Assembly: GCA_964472855.1 (NCBI GenBank)
Contig: CAYYMJ010000011.1
Span: 6,454 to 70,453 of the forward strand
Length of the DNA: 64,000 nucleotides
Direction of reading: 5' to 3'
From: Tranquillimonas sp964472855
GTDB lineage: Bacteria; Pseudomonadota; Alphaproteobacteria; Rhodobacterales; Rhodobacteraceae
The notes beneath the pieces were generated by a model, which worked only from the letters and a program-made list of their open reading frames with translations, did not search any database and had not been told where the DNA came from. Of the stretch, positions 25,475 through 33,641 are shown piece after piece (within the stretch, counting starts at the first letter, position 1; each line of letters opens with the position of its first letter). The position numbers and the translations under genes were made by a program.

Positions 25475-26236
25475 ATGCTGAACCGCTCACTGCTTCTAAA
25501 GCTCTTGTCGGCGCTGCTGCTGTTCGGCGCCTGGGAAATCGCCGGCCGGGTGCCGGTGAGTTTCGCTTTCCCCACCTTCCTGGAATCGATGTCTGCCCTT
25601 GTGGCCATGACGCTGGACGGGTCGATCTTTGCCGCCTATGGCGAAACGCTGAAGCCGCTGGTGCTGGGGGTGGCGATTTCCGCCGTGCTCGGCATCGCCA
25701 TCGGGCTGTGGGTGGGGCTGAACAGCTTCTTCGACTGGCTGTTCTCGCCGATCTTCATCGTCATGCAGGCGGCCCCGCTTGCGGCGCTGATCCCGCTGCT
25801 GGTTCTGGCCTATGGCATCGGGCTGACGTCGAAAACGCTGGTCGTGTGCATAATGGCCATGCCGGTCATCGTGCTGAACACCTCGACCGCGGTGCGCAAC
25901 ACCCCGGAATCGATGAAGGAAATGGGCCGCGCCTTTCTGGCCAGCGATATCGCGATTGTCCTGAAAATCGTCGTCCCCGCCGCCTCGCCCGTCATCTTCG
26001 CCGGCCTGCGCCTGGGAATATCCGCCGGCTTCATCGGCGCCATCCTGTCCGAGTTGAAGATCACGCCGACCGGGGTTGGCGACATCATCACCTACAGCCG
26101 GTCGATCGCCGACTACCCCAGCATGTACGCGGCGATCTTTTCGATCATCCTGCTCGCGGTCCTGTTCCTGAACCTTCTGGAAAAGCTCGAAGCCGTTCTC
26201 TTCAAAGGAAATCAACTTGGCTATGTCTCAGACTGA
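25475..26236 (+). CDS. ABC transporter permease (SsuC/TauC-like)
   Basis: A 253-residue BPD_transp_1-family permease with about six membrane segments. The cytoplasmic EAA-type loop includes MKEMGRAFLASD. The start is taken as ATG 25475, giving MLNRSLLLKLLSALLLF; an in-frame TTG at 25466 is an alternative. Its 3' end overlaps the ATPase gene by about 20 nt. With the second permease at 27030 it would form a heterodimeric channel. Confidence 0.88.
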   Translation: MLNRSLLLKLLSALLLFGAWEIAGRVPVSFAFPTFLESMSALVAMTLDGSIFAAYGETLKPLVLGVAISAVLGIAIGLWVGLNSFFDWLFSPIFIVMQAAPLAALIPLLVLAYGIGLTSKTLVVCIMAMPVIVLNTSTAVRNTPESMKEMGRAFLASDIAIVLKIVVPAASPVIFAGLRLGISAGFIGAILSELKITPTGVGDIITYSRSIADYPSMYAAIFSIILLAVLFLNLLEKLEAVLFKGNQLGYVSD

Positions 26237-27020
26237 CCCCAGGGTCGCCATGGCCGAACCGGTCCATGAAAGCGCGGTGTCCACGCGAAACATCTCGAAG
26301 AACTACGGCGATGTCGAAGCACTGCGCGATTTGTCGCTGGAATTTCCCCGCGGTCAGCTGACATCGCTGCTGGGGCCGTCGGGCTGCGGAAAGACGACGC
26401 TGCTGAAGATCATCGCCGGCCTGCTGCAACCCACAAGCGGCGCGGTCGAGGTCAACGGCAAACCGGTCACCGGCCCCGGTCCCGACCGCGCCTTCGTGTT
26501 CCAGGATTTCGCGCTGTTGCCTTGGGCCAACGTGCTGCGCAACGTGTCCTTCGGGCTGGAGATGCGCGGAGTTGCAAAATCCGAACGAGAAGCCCGCGCA
26601 GCCCACTATATAAACCAGGTCGGACTTGCAGGTTTCGAACAATCCTATCCGCACGAGCTGTCCGGCGGCATGCGCCAACGCGTCGGCCTTGCCCGGGCGC
26701 TGGCCGTCGATGCCGAGGTTCTGCTGATGGACGAACCCTTCTCGGCGGTCGACGAACAGACCCGGCGCAAGTTTCAGGAAGACCTGCTGTCGCTGGTCCA
26801 GAACGAGAACAAGACCTTCATCTTCGTCACCCACTCGATCGAAGAGGCGGTCTATGTCTCGGACCAGATTGCCATTCTCCTGCCGCGCCCCAGCCGCGTG
26901 AGCGAGATCATCCGCCCCTCAAGTTTCCGCGACAGGGGCGTCGAAAATATCCGGCGCGACAGCGAATATCTCGACATCGTCGACCGGATCTGGGCCTCGC
27001 TCAGGTCCTATGTCGAATAG
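26217..27020 (+). CDS. ABC transporter ATP-binding protein (SsuB/TauB-like)
   Basis: A 267-residue ATPase with Walker A GPSGCGKTT, Q-loop FQDFALLPW, signature LSGGMRQR, Walker B VLLMDEP and the H-switch FVTHSIEEA. It energises the SsuA-type importer. The TTG at 26217 lies 7 nt after AAAGGA and so has the better ribosome-binding spacing; ATG 26223, two codons on, is the alternative. It overlaps the upstream permease. Confidence 0.9.
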   Translation: MAMSQTDPRVAMAEPVHESAVSTRNISKNYGDVEALRDLSLEFPRGQLTSLLGPSGCGKTTLLKIIAGLLQPTSGAVEVNGKPVTGPGPDRAFVFQDFALLPWANVLRNVSFGLEMRGVAKSEREARAAHYINQVGLAGFEQSYPHELSGGMRQRVGLARALAVDAEVLLMDEPFSAVDEQTRRKFQEDLLSLVQNENKTFIFVTHSIEEAVYVSDQIAILLPRPSRVSEIIRPSSFRDRGVENIRRDSEYLDIVDRIWASLRSYVE

Positions 27021-27029
27021 GGGCCGGCC

Positions 27030-27782
27030 ATGAAAGTCTTCGGATACCGTCTGCCCGGCATGTCGTCGCTGATCATCTGGGGCCTGTTGTGGGAAATCGT
27101 GGGCCGCGCCGACGTCACCTTTTTCGTCCCGCCCCTGTCCGAAGTGTTGGCCACCCTCTTCGCGATCATCGGCACCCCTGCCTTCCAGAAGGCGCTGACC
27201 GAAACGGCCTACGCCTTCTTTGCCGGTGTCTTCTTCGCCGTCGTCATCGGTATCCCGGTGGGCATCCTGATGGGCAAGAACCGCCTGCTCGACGAGCTGC
27301 TGCTGCCTTGGGTCAATGTCTTTCTCAGCGCCCCCCTGACGGCGCTGGTCCCGGTGCTGATGGTTCTCTTCGGCTTCGGCATGAAGGCGATCATCATCAC
27401 CACCACGCTGTTCGCGATCTGGATCATCATCCTCAACAGCCGGGCCGGGGTAAAACAGATCAACCGCTCGCTGGTGGAAATGGCCCACAGCTTCGGCGCC
27501 TCGCCCATCGACGCCTTCTTCAAGGTCTATTTCTGGGCGGCCCTGCCTGAAATCCTGGGCGGTGTGCGCATCGGCATCATCCGCGCGGTCAAGGGCGTCA
27601 TCATCGGCCAGCTCCTGATCTCGATCGTCGGCTTCGGCGCGCTGTTCGAGCTCTACTCCGCCAATTTCCTGATGTCGCATTTCTGGGCGGTGCTGATCGT
27701 TCTCTTCGCGCTGGCCTTCACGATCTCCGAGTTTCTGGCCTACCTCGAACGCCGCGTCGCCTATTACGCCGCCAAACGCTAA
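27030..27782 (+). CDS. ABC transporter permease (SsuC/TauC-like)
   Basis: A 250-residue second permease of the importer with five to six membrane segments and an EAA-type loop (LVEMAHSFGAS). It starts 9 nt after the ATPase stop. About 20 nt downstream of its stop lies a short dyad repeat (27802-27836) that also occurs after the flavoprotein gene near 60000. Confidence 0.88.
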   Translation: MKVFGYRLPGMSSLIIWGLLWEIVGRADVTFFVPPLSEVLATLFAIIGTPAFQKALTETAYAFFAGVFFAVVIGIPVGILMGKNRLLDELLLPWVNVFLSAPLTALVPVLMVLFGFGMKAIIITTTLFAIWIIILNSRAGVKQINRSLVEMAHSFGASPIDAFFKVYFWAALPEILGGVRIGIIRAVKGVIIGQLLISIVGFGALFELYSANFLMSHFWAVLIVLFALAFTISEFLAYLERRVAYYAAKR

Positions 27783-27801
27783 AGTGCTTCGCGACAAGCC
27801 A

Positions 27802-27836
27802 GCATCACCCGGCGCGGCCTGAAATCACGGGTTTCA
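27802..27836 (+). repeat. Second dispersed 3' element, copy 1
   Basis: Contains GCATCACCC, GGCGCGG and the dyad TGAAATC-ACG-GGTTTCA. It matches, in inverted orientation, the element at 59975-60010. Both copies lie 20-40 nt downstream of a stop codon on their own strand. Confidence 0.6.
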
Positions 27837-27891
27837 ACACGTCGGATCGTGCCTCGCGGGATCATCCGACACCCGAAACGCTGCCAGCCCC

Positions 27892-27972
27892 TTCATCGTT
27901 CGTGAAATACTTCGGGGGGTGCGGGGGGCAGCGCCCCCCGCCCTGCGCGACGCGCGCCAGCGCGGCGCAACC
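27892..27972 (-). repeat. Dispersed GC-hairpin/GAAGTATTT repeat, copy C (terminator-like)
   Basis: On the minus strand it follows the GlcG-like gene stop directly. It has hairpin GCGGGGGG/CCCCCCGC (27921-27928, 27934-27941), then CCCCCCGAAGTATTT and GAACGATGAAG. Confidence 0.8.
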
Positions 27973-27976
27973 CGTC

Positions 27977-28462
27977 TCACCCCTTGTCCGACAACCCCGA
28001 CCCTGCCCAGCCGGGATCCGGCGCCGCCGGGTCGCTGACCAGTCCGGCGGCGTGAATGCCGTTGACCGCGCAATGTTCGTCCTTTTCGGAACTGTCGCCG
28101 CTGATGCCCACGGCGCCGATGGTGCAGCCCTCGGCGTCCTCGATCAGCACGCCCCCCGGCACCGGCACGAACCGCCCGCCCGACGCCGCCGCCAGTGCGG
28201 TCTGAAAGGTCGGGCGCGCGGCCAGCCGCTCGCCGATGGACCGGCTGGACACCCCCATGCCCAGCGCCCCCCAGGCCTTGCCCAAGGCGATGTCGAACCG
28301 CATCAGCCCCGACCCGTCTTCGGATTGGCAGGCGACAAGCCGCCCGCCGGCGTCCAGCACCACGACGGTCAGCGGATGCATGCCGGCCGCGCGCCCCGTT
28401 GCCAGCGCCTGCGCGACGATCGTCGCGGCCGACGCCAGCGGCAATGTGGTTTTCAGTTTCAT
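27977..28462 (-). CDS. GlcG/HbpS-like heme-degrading-domain protein (DUF336)
   Basis: A 161-residue protein of the GlcG/HbpS family: a VVVLDAGGRLVA strand, a KAWGALGMGVSSR segment, a PVPGGVLI motif and IGAVGISGDSSEKDEHC near the end. The biochemical role of the family is poorly defined. Genes of this type are often found in aromatic meta-cleavage clusters, as here, where it is the last gene of the ligA-ligB-ligC minus-strand operon (21 nt after ligC). It may act as a small accessory or isomerase-like protein, which is not established. Confidence 0.8.
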   Translation of the reverse strand: MKLKTTLPLASAATIVAQALATGRAAGMHPLTVVVLDAGGRLVACQSEDGSGLMRFDIALGKAWGALGMGVSSRSIGERLAARPTFQTALAAASGGRFVPVPGGVLIEDAEGCTIGAVGISGDSSEKDEHCAVNGIHAAGLVSDPAAPDPGWAGSGLSDKG

Positions 28463-28483
28463 GTTCCGTCCCCCCTTTCGGGC

Positions 28484-29431
28484 CTACGACGCCAGGCTCT
28501 GCTCGATCCGGTCCAGCGTGCGCATGGCGCTCAGCACGTCGCGGGCATCGGAATTGGGCCGCCGCCCGCTTTCGATGGCGGCGATGAACTCGCGGTCGAT
28601 CAGCTCGATGCCGTTGCTCGACACCGCCACGCCGCTCAGGTCGATGGGGGCGTCGCGCCCGTCGAACAGGTCGTCATAGCGCGCCAGATAGGTGCCCTTG
28701 TCGCAGATATAGCGAAAAGTGGTGCCGAACGGCCCGTCGTTGTTGAAGCTCAGCGACAAGGTGCAGATGGCGCCCGCAGGTGTCTTCATGCCGATGGCCA
28801 TGTCCATCGCGATGCCCAGGTCCGGGCGCGCGGGCCCCTGCAGGCCGAAACACTCGGCCACCTCTTCGCCGGTCTGGTACTGGAACAGGTCGACGGTGTG
28901 GCAGGCGTGGTGCCACAGCAGGTGGTCGGTCCAGCTGCGCGGCTCGCCCTTGGCATTCATGTTGCTGCGACGGAAGAAATAGGTCTGCACGTCCATCTGC
29001 TGGATGGTCAGCTCGCCGGCGGCGATGCGGTCGTGGATCCACTGGTGCGACGGGTTGAACCGCCGCACCTGCCCGGCCATGCACAGCACCCCGGTTTCTT
29101 CCTGCACCGCGCAGATGCGCCGCGCGTCGGCCAGACTGTCGGCCATGGGAATTTCCACCAGCACCGGCTTGCCGGCGCGCATGCAGGCGATGGCCTGTTC
29201 GGCATGCAGCTGGGTCGGCGTGGCAAGGATCAGCGCGTCGACATCGTCGCGCGCGATGCTGTCGGCCAGATCGGTCGTGTGATGGCCGACGCCCCATTGT
29301 TCGGCGCAGTCGCGGATCTTGGCCTCGGTCGGCCCCATGACCGAGGTCACCGCGACCCCGTCGATCGCCGACAGGGCCTGAAGATGCTTGGTTCCGAAGG
29401 CGCCATAAGCGCCGGCAACGGCAATGCGCAT
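28484..29431 (-). CDS. ligC: 4-carboxy-2-hydroxymuconate-6-semialdehyde dehydrogenase
   Basis: A 315-residue Gfo/Idh-type NADP dehydrogenase strongly resembling Sphingobium LigC, including RRFNPSHQWIHD, QQMDVQTYFFRR, NMNAKGEPRSWTDHLLWHH and CTLSLSFNNDGPFG. It oxidises the hemiacetal of the protocatechuate 4,5-cleavage product to 2-pyrone-4,6-dicarboxylate. The start is ATG 29431 (MRIAVAGAYGAFG); the longer frame to 29467 adds residues not expected. It is 4 nt downstream of ligB. Confidence 0.94.
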   Translation of the reverse strand: MRIAVAGAYGAFGTKHLQALSAIDGVAVTSVMGPTEAKIRDCAEQWGVGHHTTDLADSIARDDVDALILATPTQLHAEQAIACMRAGKPVLVEIPMADSLADARRICAVQEETGVLCMAGQVRRFNPSHQWIHDRIAAGELTIQQMDVQTYFFRRSNMNAKGEPRSWTDHLLWHHACHTVDLFQYQTGEEVAECFGLQGPARPDLGIAMDMAIGMKTPAGAICTLSLSFNNDGPFGTTFRYICDKGTYLARYDDLFDGRDAPIDLSGVAVSSNGIELIDREFIAAIESGRRPNSDARDVLSAMRTLDRIEQSLAS

Positions 29432-29435
29432 CGCT

Positions 29436-30278
29436 CTAACCCCTGTTTTCCAGGATGATGTGACCAACCGCCGTGTTCGAGGCCGGCACGTGGTAATGGC
29501 GGTGTATCTCGGTCACCTCGTCGTCCAGCGCGCCGCGCATCACGTGCCACATCACCATCTCGATCCCTTCCGAGCCCGCCTCGCGCAGATACTGAACATG
29601 GGGCATCTGCGCCAGTCCCACCGGGTCGCTGGTCAGCCGGTCCAGAAAATCCTTGTCGAAAGCCGGGTTGATCAGGCCGGCGCGCTTGTATTGCAGCTGG
29701 TGGCTCATGCCGCCGGTGCCGAAGATCACCACGTTCAGATCCTCGTCAAAGCTGTCCACCGCCCGGCGGATCGCGCGCCCAAGGTTGAAGCAGCGGTTGC
29801 CCGTGGGCGCGGGATACATCACCACGTTGACCGCCAGCGGGATCACCCGAACCGGCCATTCCTCGGGTTGGCCGAACATCACCGACATCGGCACCGTCAG
29901 GCCGTGGTCGACATCCATCTCGTTCATGATGGTGATGTCGAATTCGTCCAGTATCAGCGACTGCGCGATATGGCTGGCCATGACCGGATGGTTCCTGACC
30001 ACCGGCACCGGGCGCGGGCCCCAGCCTTCGTCGGCCGGCTGAAACTCGGCCGCGGCGCCCAGCGCGAAGGTCGGGATGATGGTGCTGTCAAAGGCGGTGC
30101 AGTGGTCGTTATAGACCAGGATCACGACATCGGGTTTCGCCCGCGCGATCCAGTCCCGCGACCTCTGGAACCCGGCAAAGACCGGCTGCCAATAGGGTTG
30201 GTCGGTGATGCCCTGGTCCATGGCGATGCCGATGGCGGGAACGTGGCTGCAGCCGACGCCTGCTGTGATCCGGGCCAT
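29436..30278 (-). CDS. ligB: Protocatechuate 4,5-dioxygenase beta chain
   Basis: A 280-residue class III extradiol dioxygenase catalytic subunit. Iron ligands expected from LigB are present at H12 (GCSHVPAIG) and H59 (YNDH), with a later Glu; the catalytic His lies in FGTGGMSHQLQ. With LigA it cleaves protocatechuate between C4 and C5. ATG 30278 shares its first base with the ligA stop (TAATG), indicating translational coupling of the two subunits. Confidence 0.95.
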   Translation of the reverse strand: MARITAGVGCSHVPAIGIAMDQGITDQPYWQPVFAGFQRSRDWIARAKPDVVILVYNDHCTAFDSTIIPTFALGAAAEFQPADEGWGPRPVPVVRNHPVMASHIAQSLILDEFDITIMNEMDVDHGLTVPMSVMFGQPEEWPVRVIPLAVNVVMYPAPTGNRCFNLGRAIRRAVDSFDEDLNVVIFGTGGMSHQLQYKRAGLINPAFDKDFLDRLTSDPVGLAQMPHVQYLREAGSEGIEMVMWHVMRGALDDEVTEIHRHYHVPASNTAVGHIILENRG

Positions 30279-30673
30279 TACTCGCCGTCCTTCCATTCAT
30301 GCGTGTAACGGTTGCCCTCGATCGGGCGGCCGCCGTCGACCATCATCTGGCGATAGGCATCGCGCCCCATCCCGGTCATCAGTCCGGCAAGGTCCTGAAA
30401 GTTGATCCCGTCGAAGGCGGCAAGCTTGGACGTGTAATAGATGTTGCCGCACAGTTCGAGCATGCGGTTCCAGTCGCGGTCGCGCACCGCCTGTTTCTGG
30501 TCGTCCGACATCGGATAGCGGGCCAGATAGCCTTCGGGATCGGCGGCAAAGGCATCGCGGCCCGCCGCCTTGCCAAGCGAGATGCAGAACTGGTTCAGGT
30601 GATAGCCGATGCGCGCCCGGTCGGCGTCGAAGACAAAGGTTCCGGGTATGTCTTCATAGTCCTTCTTCACCAT
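30278..30673 (-). CDS. ligA: Protocatechuate 4,5-dioxygenase alpha chain
   Basis: A 131-residue LigA-family small subunit with NQFCISLGKAAGR, MSDDQKQAVRDRDW and a GGNIYYTSKL-like segment. It caps the LigB active site. The start is ATG 30673 (MVKKDYED), preceded by a GAGGAAG ribosome-binding site; the open frame back to 30751 is not family-like. It is the first gene of ligA-ligB-ligC-glcG, with the LysR gene next upstream on the same strand (95 nt). Confidence 0.93.
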   Translation of the reverse strand: MVKKDYEDIPGTFVFDADRARIGYHLNQFCISLGKAAGRDAFAADPEGYLARYPMSDDQKQAVRDRDWNRMLELCGNIYYTSKLAAFDGINFQDLAGLMTGMGRDAYRQMMVDGGRPIEGNRYTHEWKDGE

Positions 30674-30767
30674 GATCTTCCTCCTCGGTTGCGGCGCGGT
30701 CGGGCCCCGGCACCTGGCATTCGCTAACATCCTGGCCGCGATGCGGGACAATTGAAATCGGGTTGCC

Positions 30768-32021
30768 TCATAAGGTCAGGCTTGTGCCGGCGTCAGCCGG
30801 GGCGGGCGCGGCGGCGCGCAGGCAGCGGGTAAAGGCGGCCTGCGCGGCGGTGGGACGCCAACTGCGCCGCGTGGTCAGGCCGATGGCGCGGATATGCCCT
30901 TTCAGCCGGATGGGAAGCTGCACGAACACGCCCGAGCCGACCTCGCCCTCGATCTGGTGGCGCGAGATCACCGTCAGGTAATCGCCGTGGGTCAGAAGCC
31001 CGCGCACCAGGACCAGCGACGATGAAACGACCCGCACCGGCGAAGGTTTCAGCCCGTCCAGCCCGAACATGTCGGCAAGAAACCGGCCCGCCGGGGTGGC
31101 GATTGGCGGCGCGATCCAGGGAAAGGCGCGGGTATCGTCCCAGCCGGGCCGCGCCAGCGCGGTCAGCGGATGCCCGGGCCGGCAGACCACCGCAAGCTCG
31201 TCATCGAACAGCGGCGCCTCGGTGACGTCATTGGCCGGGGCGGGCTGGCGCAGGGCGCCGATCAGGCAGTCGATGTCGCCCTCGCGCAGCCCGCGCAGCA
31301 GTTCGGCATAGCGTCCGTCGATGACCTGAACCTGGATGCCGTCGTCAAGGGCCAGGATGCTGTCGATGGCGCGGGGGATGATCTCGCTGCGGGCCAGCGG
31401 CATCGAGCCCAGAACGAAGGTCGACTTGCCGTCGCCACGCAGCGCGGCCAGCTCTTCGCGGGCCTGGCGCAGTTCGCCGCGGGCCAGCTTGGCGGCCTGC
31501 AACAGGATATGCCCGGCCGGGGTGAGCTCGACCTTGCCGCGGGTCGAACGGAACACGGCAAAGGCGCAAAGCGCCTCGAACTGGCGCGCGGCGCGGTGAA
31601 CGGTGGGCTGGCGCAGCCCAAGCTCGTGCGCGGCAAGCGTGAAGCTGCCGGTATTGCCCACGGCGATCAGGGCGCGCAACTGCGCGGCCGAAAACTTGGT
31701 CGACAGCCGGTCGTCGCGGTCGCGCCCCGCGCCCGCCGCCCGCTGGGCCAGCCGCGCGGCGTCGTGCAAGGTTTCCAGCGCGCGCCCGGCGCGGTTGGCA
31801 AACAGCGTGCCGGCCGCGGTTGGGGCGATGCCCGAGGTCTGGCGCAGGATCAGCGGCGCCGACAGCGACCGTTCGAGATTGGCGATCCCCTGGCTGGCCG
31901 CCGGCTGCGTGATGTTCAGCGCCGCCGCCGCCCGGCTGACCGAGCGCATGTCGATGGCCGCGCAGACGATGGCCATGTGCCGGATGTTGGGAAAATCCGC
32001 CTCTGTTTCGGGGGGCTGCAT
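30768..32021 (-). CDS. LysR-type regulator with two N-terminal helix-turn-helix domains
   Basis: A 417-residue protein, about 100 longer than usual LysR proteins. It has two LysR-type DNA-binding domains in tandem: residues about 12-72 (SVSRAAAALNITQPAASQGI...LERSL) and about 109-172 (SFTLAAHELGLRQPTVHRA...LTPAGHILL). A normal effector-binding domain follows (about 200-400). It sits between ligA (same strand) and the divergent galB operon, so it is the likely regulator of both halves of the protocatechuate 4,5-pathway, with a pathway compound as effector (inference). No frameshift separates the two HTH domains; it is one continuous frame. Confidence 0.9.
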   Translation of the reverse strand: MQPPETEADFPNIRHMAIVCAAIDMRSVSRAAAALNITQPAASQGIANLERSLSAPLILRQTSGIAPTAAGTLFANRAGRALETLHDAARLAQRAAGAGRDRDDRLSTKFSAAQLRALIAVGNTGSFTLAAHELGLRQPTVHRAARQFEALCAFAVFRSTRGKVELTPAGHILLQAAKLARGELRQAREELAALRGDGKSTFVLGSMPLARSEIIPRAIDSILALDDGIQVQVIDGRYAELLRGLREGDIDCLIGALRQPAPANDVTEAPLFDDELAVVCRPGHPLTALARPGWDDTRAFPWIAPPIATPAGRFLADMFGLDGLKPSPVRVVSSSLVLVRGLLTHGDYLTVISRHQIEGEVGSGVFVQLPIRLKGHIRAIGLTTRRSWRPTAAQAAFTRCLRAAAPAPADAGTSLTL

Positions 32022-32122
32022 TTGGCGTCTATAGCATTTGGTTATGCCGGCGTCTGCATTCGAAATGGTCAGCGCCGGGGCGTTGTGAGATCGTGCGCGC
32101 AGGTTTTCGAAGGAAAGTCGAC

Positions 32123-32860
32123 ATGTCCGACCGCAAGACGGCGCTGGTCATCAGCGCCCATTCCGCCGATTTCGTCTGGCGCGCCGGCGGCGCCATCGCC
32201 CTGCACGAGATGCGCGGTTATGCGGTGACGGTGGTCTGCCTGAGCTATGGCGAGCGCGGCGAAAGCGCCAAACTGTGGAAGCAGGACGGCATGACGCTGG
32301 ACAAGGTCAAGGCCGCGCGCCGGGCCGAGGCCGAGAATGCCGCCGCCGCGCTGGGCGTGCATGACATCCAGTTCTTCGATGTCGGCGATTACCCGCTGGA
32401 CCTGGGCCGCGAGACCAAGGACCGGATGGTCGACGTGATCCGCGCCGTTCAGCCGGCGTGGATGATGAGTCACTCGAAATGGGACCCCTATAACACCGAC
32501 CACATGAACACGACGCAATTCGCGCTGGAAACCCGCATGATGGCCCAGGCCTGGGGCCACAACCCGGGCGAAACGGTGCTGGGCGCGCCGCAGCTTTACC
32601 TGTTCGAGCCGCACCAGACCGAGCAGATGCAGTGGACCCCCAACGTCTTTCTTGACATCACGCCGGTCTGGGACCGCAAGCGCGCGGCCATCGAGTGCAT
32701 GGCCGGCCAAGAGCATCTGTGGGACTATTACACCAACGTGGCCGAGAACCGCGGCAACCATTTCCGCCGCAACTCGGGCGGGCAGGCGGGCGGGCGCCCG
32801 GCCCGCTATGCCGAGGGGTTCCAGGCCGTCTTTCCCCGGACCGTGGACGCGTTGGCATGA
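32123..32860 (+). CDS. galB: 4-oxalomesaconate hydratase (PIG-L type)
   Basis: A 245-residue PIG-L/LmbE-fold metalloprotein. The zinc motif variant H13-SAD16 lies near the start and later His residues fall in WDPYNTDHMNT. It resembles GalB of Pseudomonas putida, which hydrates 4-oxalomesaconate to 4-carboxy-4-hydroxy-2-oxoadipate. ATG 32123 is preceded by GAAGGAAAG. It heads the operon galB-galC, and its TGA overlaps the next ATG. Confidence 0.88.
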   Translation: MSDRKTALVISAHSADFVWRAGGAIALHEMRGYAVTVVCLSYGERGESAKLWKQDGMTLDKVKAARRAEAENAAAALGVHDIQFFDVGDYPLDLGRETKDRMVDVIRAVQPAWMMSHSKWDPYNTDHMNTTQFALETRMMAQAWGHNPGETVLGAPQLYLFEPHQTEQMQWTPNVFLDITPVWDRKRAAIECMAGQEHLWDYYTNVAENRGNHFRRNSGGQAGGRPARYAEGFQAVFPRTVDALA

Positions 32861-33549
32861 GCGTCGCGCCGGGAACGCTGGGCGTGGTCGTGCAGGATAT
32901 CGCCCGCGCCGACCAGGGGGCTATTGACGCGCTGGCGGCGATGGGCGTGGCGACCGTGCACGAGGCGCAGGGCCGCAAGGGACTGTTGGCCAGCTACATG
33001 CGTCCGATCTTTGGCGGCGCGCGTATCGGCGGTTCGGCGGTGACGGTGCTGATGCCGCCGGCGGACAACTGGATGCTGCATGTGGCCATGGAACAGGTCC
33101 GGCCCGGCGATATCATCGTGGCCGGCGTGACCTCGGCTTCGGACGCGGGCTACTTCGGCGACCTGCTGGCCACCTCGGCCCGGGCGCAGGGGGCATTGGG
33201 GCTGGTGATCGACGCCGGCACCCGCGACGTGGCCGACCTGACGAAGATGGGTTTCCCGGTGTGGACCCGGGCCATCGGCGCGCAGGGCACGATCAAGGCG
33301 ACGCTGGGCTCGGTCAACGTGCCCATTGTCTGTGCCGGCCAGTCGGTGATGCCGGGCGACGTGGTTCTGGCCGATGACGATGGCGTGGTGGTGGTGCGCC
33401 GCGACGAGGTTGCACCGGTGCTGGAAAAAGCGCGGGCGCGGGTGGCCAACGAAGAGGCAAAGCGTGCGACGCTGGCCAGCGGGGTCCTGGGGCTGGACAT
33501 GTACGGGTTTCGCCAGCAGTTGGCCGACAAGGGGCTGAAATACATCTGA
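32857..33549 (+). CDS. galC: 4-carboxy-4-hydroxy-2-oxoadipate aldolase/oxaloacetate decarboxylase
   Basis: A 230-residue RraA-like class II (metal-dependent) aldolase of the LigK/GalC/HMG-aldolase group: a VATVHEAQGRKG start, the GD(I/V)IVAG segment and GLVIDAGTRDVADL with the catalytic Arg-Asp. It cleaves the last intermediate to pyruvate and oxaloacetate. ATGA overlap with galB. The stop is followed by repeat copy D. Confidence 0.92.
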   Translation: MSVAPGTLGVVVQDIARADQGAIDALAAMGVATVHEAQGRKGLLASYMRPIFGGARIGGSAVTVLMPPADNWMLHVAMEQVRPGDIIVAGVTSASDAGYFGDLLATSARAQGALGLVIDAGTRDVADLTKMGFPVWTRAIGAQGTIKATLGSVNVPIVCAGQSVMPGDVVLADDDGVVVVRRDEVAPVLEKARARVANEEAKRATLASGVLGLDMYGFRQQLADKGLKYI

Positions 33550-33550
33550 G

Positions 33551-33631
33551 CGGGATCGGACCGCCTGCGGCGATCCGATCCGCCGGGGGGCCAGCCCCCC
33601 GGTCCCCCCGAAGTATTTGAAGAACGATGAA
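33551..33631 (+). repeat. Dispersed GC-hairpin/GAAGTATTT repeat, copy D (terminator-like)
   Basis: Begins at the galC stop. Hairpin GGATCGGA/TCCGATCC (33553-33560, 33574-33581), then CCGGGGGG/CCCCCCGG (33583-33590, 33595-33602), then CCCCCCGAAGTATTTGAAGAA and CGATGAA. The ATG in its tail is part of the repeat and should not be taken as the galD start without evidence. Confidence 0.85.
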
Positions 33632-33641
33632 AGGTGATGGC

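Noticed and set aside
27902..29458. 518-aa plus-strand frame over the glcG-ligC genes
   Set aside because: Antisense to two clearly recognised genes and starts inside repeat copy C.
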